Assembly (NCBI GenBank): GCA_030272585.1
Contig: BSYQ01000002.1
Coordinates: 4,898,001-4,962,000 of the forward strand
DNA length: 64,000 bases
Reading direction: 5' to 3'
From: Bryopsis sp. KO-2023
Lineage: Eukaryota > Chlorophyta > Ulvophyceae > Bryopsidales > Bryopsidaceae
Shown here: piece by piece, positions 57,354-64,000 of the stretch
Numbering within the stretch: position 1 is the first letter of the stretch
How the letters are laid out: each line of letters begins with the position of its first letter
Translations under genes and position numbers: made by a program
Notes under the pieces: model-generated
Seen by the model: only the letters and a program-made list of their open reading frames with translations
What the model was told of the DNA's origin: nothing
Database searches by the model: none

Positions 57354-58891
57354 TCAACGCAGGGTCTGCTGTGATTCTCTGCTGGCTGCCTGTGCAAGAG
57401 TGGTGTCGAAAAAAACATCGAAGCTGCTGGAGCCACCCACTGTATTAATATACCTGTGAGCTTGCACACTGTTTTTCCCCAGCTCAACGCATGACGGGTC
57501 TACCCCAAAAGGTCCAGAGATTCCAGTCCTTGCATTGGGTGCACTCCTGTAGCACTTTTCCGTGTTGTTGTAGTAGGTCAGTCCTTTCCTGTTAGGCTTC
57601 ATGGAGTTGGAAGCGTGAAAGCGTGCACCACATCTTGGCGAAACGAGGTTTGGATCCAGCGTCAGTGCGACTGGGGACACACAGGAATCGCACGTGACAA
57701 CCGTTGTCGTTTCTGCGAACGGGGTTTCTAGAATGCCCATAAGAAACGTCTGACCCGTCGACAGCGTCGGCGTATCACCTGGATGAATGAGGTTCTCTTC
57801 CAAAAGATACTCCTTGAGCTCTTTGCCTGTCGCAAAGCATTGAGCGTAGCCGCCGACCGAGTGCACCGTGGGTTTGTCAGACACGGCGGAAGATGGGGAA
57901 CTCTCCCTCGGGGCGGGGAAATTGAGCTGGACCAAACTGTTGTCGTCTTTCTCGTCGAGTGTCGCTGTGCTCGAGGTACGCTTGACCGCAACACAGATTC
58001 CATCGCACGTGGGAGTCTGCCCACCCATCTTCATCGTACTTGACATTCGTTTGCACTTCCCAGCAGACCCACCACTGTCGCGAGCAAACCCAATTGCGCA
58101 TTCATCCGCCGGAGCGCACGGCGAGCAACGAGCGTTGAATTCTTCGATCCGATATGCACGCTGTTCGCAAGAGTCTTTGTACTCTTCGACCGACGTGCAA
58201 ACATCACTTCCATCTTTTGGACCGTTTGTGCATGATGATGAATCGATTGTGCTTCTGAACGAACAGTTTTCGGATGCCTGGCAGTCTGACTTGCACTGGT
58301 CAGCAATGAGGGACGTCTCGTTTGCTTTCCTGGCTGCACTTTTCCAACTGGTGGTCGAACTCACGTCGACGGCACCGTCTGCTTTAAGCACAAGCACATT
58401 ACAGCAGTGATTGTTCCTGAGGGACTGTCGTATTGGCTCAGCAGTCTGATGAATAGCTTCGTTCTCCTCCTTGCCGACGGACGAACAGGTCGATGCACCT
58501 CTAGAGGTGACCCGTGATGAGGCCCCCTCATACACATCAGTTTCACCCCTCTCTACCTGGATACCTGGGGAATGAAACAAAAAACAAACATAGAGTTGCA
58601 CGCAAAATTATCCACCTATCATTCATCATTCTTGATATCGGCTGCAAGTTTCGCAAAAAAACATGTTCATGTGTAATCAGGGGACTTCCGACTGCGAAGC
58701 ATATAAGCAGACTTTGTTTTGCATTTCTCAGGCAAACCTGGAACGATCTCAAGCGTTGAGCCGACTTCCCTTGCGTAGTGCTTCAAGTGGTTCCGTTTAG
58801 AAAGCCCAAAAAAGCATTTCGCAACAAAACCAGCCTCATCGCATGCAAATTGGAGTAGGTCTTCATCATGCGCACGCGGCCGCCTCAGCAT
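57354..58891 (-). CDS. Two-exon gene for a Cys-rich, Ser/Thr-rich protein of unknown function
   Basis: Minus strand. Exon 1 (58,891-58,738) starts at ATG (MLRRPRAHDEDLL) and ends CCAG before GTTTGC. A 173-bp intron (58,737-58,565) ends TTCCCCAG, and exon 2 (58,564-57,354) joins in matching phase (Val-Pro-Gly-Ile-Gln) and runs about 400 codons to TGA. Cysteines occur in spaced pairs (CKSDC, CSPC, CDGIC, CDSC), with NNT/NCS-type possible glycosylation sites, suggesting an extracellular or surface protein. I see no signal peptide at this ATG, so an earlier exon may supply it. No domain is recognised. A 676-bp repeat arm begins 30 bases past the stop. The single open frame of this length, with clean splice phase, argues it is real. 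Confidence 0.6.
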
Positions 58892-58930
58892 ATCTCCACG
58901 CCAGTAACGCCTGCAAGATTGGCTTTAGAA

Positions 58931-59072
58931 TCACAAGGCTAGTGCATGAATTGCAAAACTTTTGTCTGCTTTGCAACCACAAGGCTAGTGTATGAATTGC
59001 AAAATTTTTGTCTGCTTCAGAACCACAGGGGGCTGGTGCATGAATCTCAAAATTTTTGTCTGCTTTAAAACA
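58931..59072. repeat. Tandem repeat of about 46-50 bp, three units
   Basis: Each unit runs CACAAGGCTAGTGYATGAAT...CAAAATTTTTGTCTGCTT. Unit 3 has GGGGGCTGG in place of AGGCTAG. It lies just upstream (minus sense) of the Cys-rich gene, where a promoter or 5' UTR would be. Confidence 0.85.
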
Positions 59073-60390
59073 GCGTTCGAATTTCCGAAGAGACTAGAGC
59101 ACCTTTTGTCATCTTGGAGGGGGGGTAACACGATGTTCACAGAGATACTAGCGGACCTTACGGCGTTTCCGCCGCATCTCATTCCATACATCGCCGTCAC
59201 GAAGCACATGTTCCGCCACTTCGCTGTCATTTTTACCACGATGTTCAAGTCCTTGCGCAGTCGGCTCCAAGTCGTACCTAAGACACCCCACACAAATAAG
59301 TCCCCAAGAGCAAGAAAACAAAAAAACAAAAAACACAGAAGAACAAAAGAACAAGAGGGCAAAAGAACAAAAGAGATCAAAGACGAATATTGTGATGCAA
59401 AAGATTGTGCTTGGGGTGGAAAAAAAAAGTTCCCAGAGTGAACGATAATGTGCAGTGAAGGCAAGTTTTTTTTCCGAATATCATGACAAGCTTGTAAAAG
59501 CTTAGGCTTAAAAGCTTCAGGATCCTACCAGATGTACTGGTGTAGCAGCACGTCGGACACCCCCTGAAAGCACTCTAACTCGATTGATTCCTCGGCGAAA
59601 GGAATTTCTTCTTGGTCTTCAACCTTCAACAACAAAAAAACACACCCAGTCGACTCATTAATTCACGTATCGCTCCTGTCTTTCTTCTTCTTTTCCGCCA
59701 AAACCCAAGGGGGTCTCACCACTAGCTCGAAATGCTCCGGTGTTTTGGTAATCTCAAGCTGCTGCGGGGGGGTGTCGATGTTTGTCTGGCTTCGTTTGCA
59801 CCGTGGTTTTCCGAAACAACACCACACCCACATAGCGAAGGCCGCGATAATGCGGGGGGGCGTGACTGGTCTTAGTACTGCGCCGTAACCAAATCACCAG
59901 TTTCCAAGCGACGGCAACTCGACCGTTATAGAATGAGCTAGTTCACGCGGTACTGTCAGTGTGATACTCGCAATACCCAGACAGATATTTTCCTAGTCGA
60001 ACGGAGTGCGATTGCAAGCGCGCAAGGGAAGAAGAAACGCTTGCTCTAACAAAACCTCTGTTCGAGTTTTTCCTGCGCCAGAACATCGAGGCTCCTGGAG
60101 AAATCGTGGCATAAGATACGTCAAACGCAGTACCAACCGCTTTTTTAACCACCAGAGTCAGGCGGGACGCAGCACTACAGAGCTTCCGTCCATTTAAACT
60201 GAAACCACTCTCTTCCTTTAGGCTTTTTGACTCAGAAACTCTGGAGAAACAAACTATGAGAAGCCTTCAAACAAACTCGACCCACGGGCTGGTCGACGGC
60301 CGCCACCTTAAGTCGTTATTGAGATGCGATCTGTCGTTTTCGAGGGCGCCACAGTTTTCGCGCGGCATTTTTAAGGTCCCTTTTTCCAAA
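59073..60390. other. Intergenic stretch between divergent genes
   Basis: Lies between the minus-strand Cys-rich gene and the plus-strand thioredoxin-like gene, so it probably holds both promoters. ORFs up to about 159 codons overlap on both strands at 58,985-59,464 and look like chance products of A-rich sequence. I see no TATA box that I would defend. Confidence 0.4.
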
Positions 60391-60391
60391 C

Positions 60392-61354
60392 ATGAGTACT
60401 ACTGTCCCCATCCAGATGCTCTCCGGAGGCGTCGAGAGGCGGAGGCTAGGTCAGTGTTGCTGCTCATCGAAAACCATGCAAGGCTGTGAATTCCTTGAGG
60501 GTTATTGTACCAACACAAGTCATCATGCTGTCAACAGGCATGAGCGTCGAATGAACGACCTGGCAAAAATGGCGGCGGAAGTCTCGGGCGGGTGAGGTTT
60601 TTCGGCGTTTCGTATGGATGGCTGTGCTCGGTCAATGAAAAACGTTCAGTCGTTGATAACGATGCATTGCTTAGATTAATGGATGTGGTATCGGGGAACA
60701 GAAGAAATCACAGACGAATATGTGATGTAAAAGAGATTTAGTTTACTTTCACTTGCACTCGCTTTTTTTTTTTAATTGCTTTGTGTGTGTTGTGTATGTG
60801 CTTTCGTTTTCTTGCTTCTTTCTTTCAGATCGATCGATGCCCCAAACATAATTGAAATCAACAGTGCGTCGGAATTGGAGCGGTACGTGTCGACGGTATC
60901 GCAAAAGAACGCAACAGCGTTGGTATACTTCAAATCCTCCTCGTGTCAGATGTGCACGCGCATCTTCCCCAAGCTCAGGCGAGTTTCTGGGCTAAACCCT
61001 GACCTCCAGCTCCTGGTGGCAGACGTCGGCGGCGCGGACGTCAGGCGACTGTGTGGGGCGATGGGAATCTCAAAAATTCCTTTCTTCCAGTTTTACAAAA
61101 AAGGGGCGCTTATCTCTCAGGGATCATGGAACGATATTGAAATCCTGAAAACTTTGGCGGAGGAAAACAACCTGGACGGACCTGGCTGCACCCTGTCGGA
61201 GCCACATTCCGGAATGTCTTCTGGCGGCCGCTGGAAACGCGTGGCGGCGGAGGGTGGAATTACGCAAAGGCAGGGGAATGAGAGGTTCGATGTTTTAATG
61301 AACAGCTCTGCGTTGGAGTGGATTCCTCTGGAGCCAAAGTCGGAAGAAGAGTAA
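60392..61354 (+). CDS. Thioredoxin-fold protein, ACHT-like (CxxC = CQMC), two exons
   Basis: Exon 1 (60,392-60,591, ATG start, 200 nt) ends at GG-GTGAGG. A 237-bp intron with a T-rich TTTCTTTCAG end precedes exon 2 (60,829-61,354, stop TAA). The phase matches exactly (GG plus A gives Gly), giving 241 residues. Residues 67-160 form the thioredoxin domain: ATALVYFKSSSCQMCTRIFPKL has the redox CxxC (Cys-Gln-Met-Cys in place of Trp-Cys-Gly-Pro-Cys), LVADVGGADVRRLC follows, and KIPFFQFYKKG carries the cis-Pro. Sequence around both motifs resembles plastid atypical Cys/His-rich thioredoxins (FFSPGCGGCK..., LPFFRFYRG). Likely role: thiol-disulfide exchange, perhaps in the plastid. The N-terminus is Cys-rich (QCCC); a targeting leader may be on an unseen upstream exon. 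The C-terminal tail after residue 165 is hydrophilic and unrecognised. Confidence 0.78.
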
Positions 61355-61359
61355 TGAAA

Positions 61360-62730
61360 TTGTCTTTGGATTCAAGTCCCTCTCTGTTGTGTTTTCTCTG
61401 TTGTGTTCTTATCCATTGAGAAAATAGGGTTTGGCGAGAAAGAAGGGGCTGAGAATCAAGTGTTTTTATCAAATGGGAAAAGTTCAAAAAAAGGTTTGGC
61501 GAGTAAACAGGACTTGTTGCTAGGAACGGAAATGGGGGGCAGAGACAAGGAAAGGGAAGTCGAAAAACACTGAGAAAAGAGTGTTGTGATTGGATCTATA
61601 TAATGCAACTCACAAAGTGTTCAAAAAATAGCGAGAAAAGAAAAGTGGGAAAAAAGAGTAAAAAACAATGCGTAAGTCCAAGCATTTGAAAACCTTGCAG
61701 AGAACCTGATCAGAAGAAGCAAAACCCAACCCTAAAAAGGTGTTCAAGTTTCTTATAGCTGAAAAAGGGGCCATCTTATTGTTGGCTAAATAAAAATCAC
61801 TCAAGAATGATTGGGACTTTTAGGCTGTCGGACTCTCAAGCTTTTGCTTTGTACTGCGTTAATAACAAGAAAGACAAACCGGCAGTTATTATACATCAGT
61901 GCAAAAGTGGTGGTGTAAAATGATTGTATCATGAAGGTACGAAAACTGTACGACGCGCAACGAAAATCGACAGGTGGCGGCTGAGCTCCCCTGGATCGAC
62001 GATTTACAAGAGACGTCACTCCGAATTCCGCAGAGCTCGAGAGAGGAACGATGAACCCTCCACTCGATGCACTATCCTTTAACGACGTCGCAACAGGAAC
62101 ACAGCGAATGATGTATTGCGCTGACTTCCAGAGGGCAAGAGGATGCTCTGGACCGGAGATGACCGCAGATTCCGGTCCAAAACAACTCAAAACACCACAG
62201 CTCTGTCACCACAGGCAGGTAGGATGACTGACTGGCTGGGCCATTGACTCGTTGATTTTACCTGAATCCCCAGTCTCTGTGTATGTGTGTGTGTTTTGTG
62301 TGTGGGAGGGGTGCTGGAGGTGCTGACCAGGTGGAGCACCACCTTTCGCATCTTTTTAGTGAAGAGGGGGTGTGTGGGAATGTGATCGATTTTCGATCTT
62401 TCGAAAACTGCGGTTATAATAACGGCGCTGGGTGTTGAAGCGGCTGCGTTTGTGGCGAAGAAAGGAAAAAAAACCAACCAGAAAAAAAAAACCTTGAAAA
62501 AAACCCCACCACCACCTCAGCTCAGCTTGGGTGTTGATGGTTCGTTTTGTTTTCGTTCCTGTTCACATGCGCGCGTCCCGTGCACGGATAGGAGAAAACC
62601 TTAGACTGTTTTTCCACTCCAGAACGACTGAGTTTTGTCTGTCATAGCGAACATCGTACAGGAGGACGTGTCCCAACGTGTTCAACCTCAGTTGGGGGTT
62701 CACTCCAAATTCGTTATTATTTTTTTTCTT
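61360..62730. other. Intergenic stretch after the thioredoxin-like gene
   Basis: Two minus-strand ORFs (61,801-62,190, 129 codons; 62,187-62,477, 96 codons) adjoin with mixed composition, including SSAEFGVTSLVNRRS, but have no known motif or clear splice support. A GTGTGTGTG tract lies at 62,281-62,300. No other feature seen. Confidence 0.35.
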
Positions 62731-62732
62731 TT

Positions 62733-63295
62733 TTGAGGGGTGAATCCAGCGACCCCAAAGCGCCCAAAACCATCGGAGCTGCGGACGACGACGATTTTCT
62801 TTTTCTGGTGAGGAGATGCTTTTCCCCTCCGCTATTTTTCTTCTTGTTGCTTTCTTTCCAACTTTTTTGCTTTTTTGTTTTCCCGCAGCTGCTGCCGGAT
62901 GTTTTTTTTTTTCGTTTTTTGTTTTGTCTCGAAACCGACGCTGACCTGTCTGACCTTTTTTCCGACCTCTTTTCAACGTATTTTTTTTTTCAGGGCGCCG
63001 TTTCGGAAACTGCTCGTCGCTTTCTTCTCAGGTCGACGTTTTTTGATGCTCGGGCGAGTCAAGATAAGGTAATCGCGTCCCTTCTTTCTCTATATTTTTT
63101 TCTGTCTCCATGTTTCCCCTCTTTTTTTTAGTTTCTTCACACAGGGCTGTGGCCTTTAGTTTTGCTCTCTTTTTTTTTTGAATGTTCTTTTTTTTCTTTT
63201 CTTCCATAGGCCTGTATTTTTTTTTGTTTTGCTTTGTTTCTCCAACTGTATATTCTTTTTTTATTATGCTTTTCCAGGATAACCTGCTCAAATGA
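62733..63295 (+). CDS. Possible 3' end of a small multi-exon gene, function unknown
   Basis: Candidate exons are 62,733-62,807 (ends CTG before GTGAGG), 62,889-63,068 (after TTTTCCCGCAG, ends AAG before GTAATC) and 63,278-63,295 (after TTTTCCAG, DNLLK then TGA). All junctions are phase 0 and an AATAAA signal follows at about 63,340. The translation includes SDPKAPKTIGAADDDD, ETDADLSDLFSDLFS and VSETARRFLLRSTFFDARASQDK. T-rich runs within the middle exon are suspicious and may hide another intron. No start codon or domain is identified. Splice logic is the only support. Confidence 0.3.
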
Positions 63296-63299
63296 TTCT

Positions 63300-64000
63300 A
63301 TCATACTGATATTCTGAGTGTGTATTTTCTTGGTGGGTGGGAATAAAATGAAACTTAAAAAAAAAAAAGGCAGGAAAGATTTTTGGATTTTTTTTTAGGA
63401 GAAAAGGGACCGAAAAAAACAAAATAAAAATAAAAAAACTCAATTTATATTATTTGTACATAAAGGAAAGAGTGAGAAAGGTCACAGAAATTAAGACAGA
63501 AAAATATTCACCCCTCCCCCCCTTCTCTCTGAAAATTTCAAGGTAAAAAAGTGAGACGGGTTTTTATACTCTCCTGGATTTCTTACAATTAAAAATTTGG
63601 AGCAACATTTTTCTGCCCCTGGAAAAAATTTCGGAGAGAAAAAATAGGGAAAGAGAGAGAAAAGGAAGGGGAAAAGAGTGTTGCCTTATGATTCTTTCGA
63701 TTTTTTTAATTTTTCTTTGCTCATGTAGTATGTAACTGAAACATATGTTTATTTTTGTTCTCTCTTTGAATAGACATTTTTTTTTTCCTCCACAGAGGTC
63801 AAAAATCACCAAGTAAAAGAAAAAAACTGGGAAGGAGAGGGAGACGCCGGTAAGGAAAATTCAGAAACAAAATCCCATCCCCCTGACCTCCTTGAATATT
63901 TTTTTCCTATATTTTATATTTGAAAGCACAGCTCTTTTTTTGTATTTCGGGATTTGAATCTTGGTTTTTTATTCACTTCTGTTGGTGTTAATTAACATAT
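63300..64000. other. A/T-run-rich non-coding stretch
   Basis: Dominated by A and T homopolymers with no ORF of interest, no RNA gene and no clear repeat. Probably intergenic or intronic. Confidence 0.5.

Noticed and set aside
58985..59464. 159-codon minus ORF with a hydrophobic segment and 149-codon plus ORF on the same bases
   Set aside because: Both include the 46-50 bp tandem repeats and an A-rich tract; neither has a motif or consistent splice sites.
1..64000. CRISPR arrays, bacterial operons or phage genes
   Set aside because: No regularly spaced direct repeats with unique spacers, no ribosome-binding-site pattern, and clear spliceosomal introns. This is eukaryotic sequence.

Overview
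This is eukaryotic nuclear DNA, most likely from a unicellular alga or related protist. It has GT-AG introns with T-rich 3' ends, a very low density of host genes, many homopolymer and microsatellite tracts, and a large and varied load of transposable elements (TEs). An ACHT-like thioredoxin-fold protein suggests a plastid-bearing lineage. The overall texture reminds me of chromerid algae, but that is an impression and no species marker is present.

Two sequence textures alternate. About 2.2-15.2 kb and 29.4-49.6 kb are AT-leaning, poor in long homopolymers, and hold decayed transposon coding sequence: a MULE transposase tail, two LINE C-termini, a Helitron-like N-terminus, an RT-like palm, and a leucine-zipper ORF with three in-frame UAG codons. 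One open PIF/Harbinger transposase (29,458-30,729) sits at the edge of this material. About 15.2-29 kb and 49.7-64 kb are rich in A/T and G/C runs and carry non-autonomous elements, SINE-like pieces and the few plausible host genes.

Layout: 1-2.2 kb, LINE ORF1 (RRM-like region plus two zinc knuckles, minus strand) head-to-tail behind another LINE 3' end. 2.2-15 kb, minisatellite, MULE remnant and the first copy of an unnamed element. 15-27 kb, mostly non-coding, with a dispersed repeat in three copies, small G/C-tract inverted-repeat elements and a tRNA-like SINE. 27-29 kb, a LINE reverse transcriptase split by a 985-bp GATC-rich element with an 8-bp target-site duplication and a fold-back pair of tRNA-like sequences at its centre. 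29.4-30.7 kb, PIF/Harbinger transposase. 31-49.6 kb, TE relics. 52.7-57.3 kb, a large inverted repeat with two 676-bp arms that appear identical, a nested 685-bp fold-back element and an ankyrin-repeat exon. 57.35-58.9 kb, a two-exon Cys-rich protein gene directly beside one arm. 60.4-61.35 kb, a two-exon thioredoxin-like gene. 62.7-63.3 kb, a possible small gene end.

No pathway or operon logic links these genes. The biology here is transposon nesting, decay and foldback-element formation. The most unusual items are the GATC-rich foldback element with inverted tRNA-like cores, the near-perfect long inverted repeat, and the recurring in-frame UAG codons in TE ORFs.
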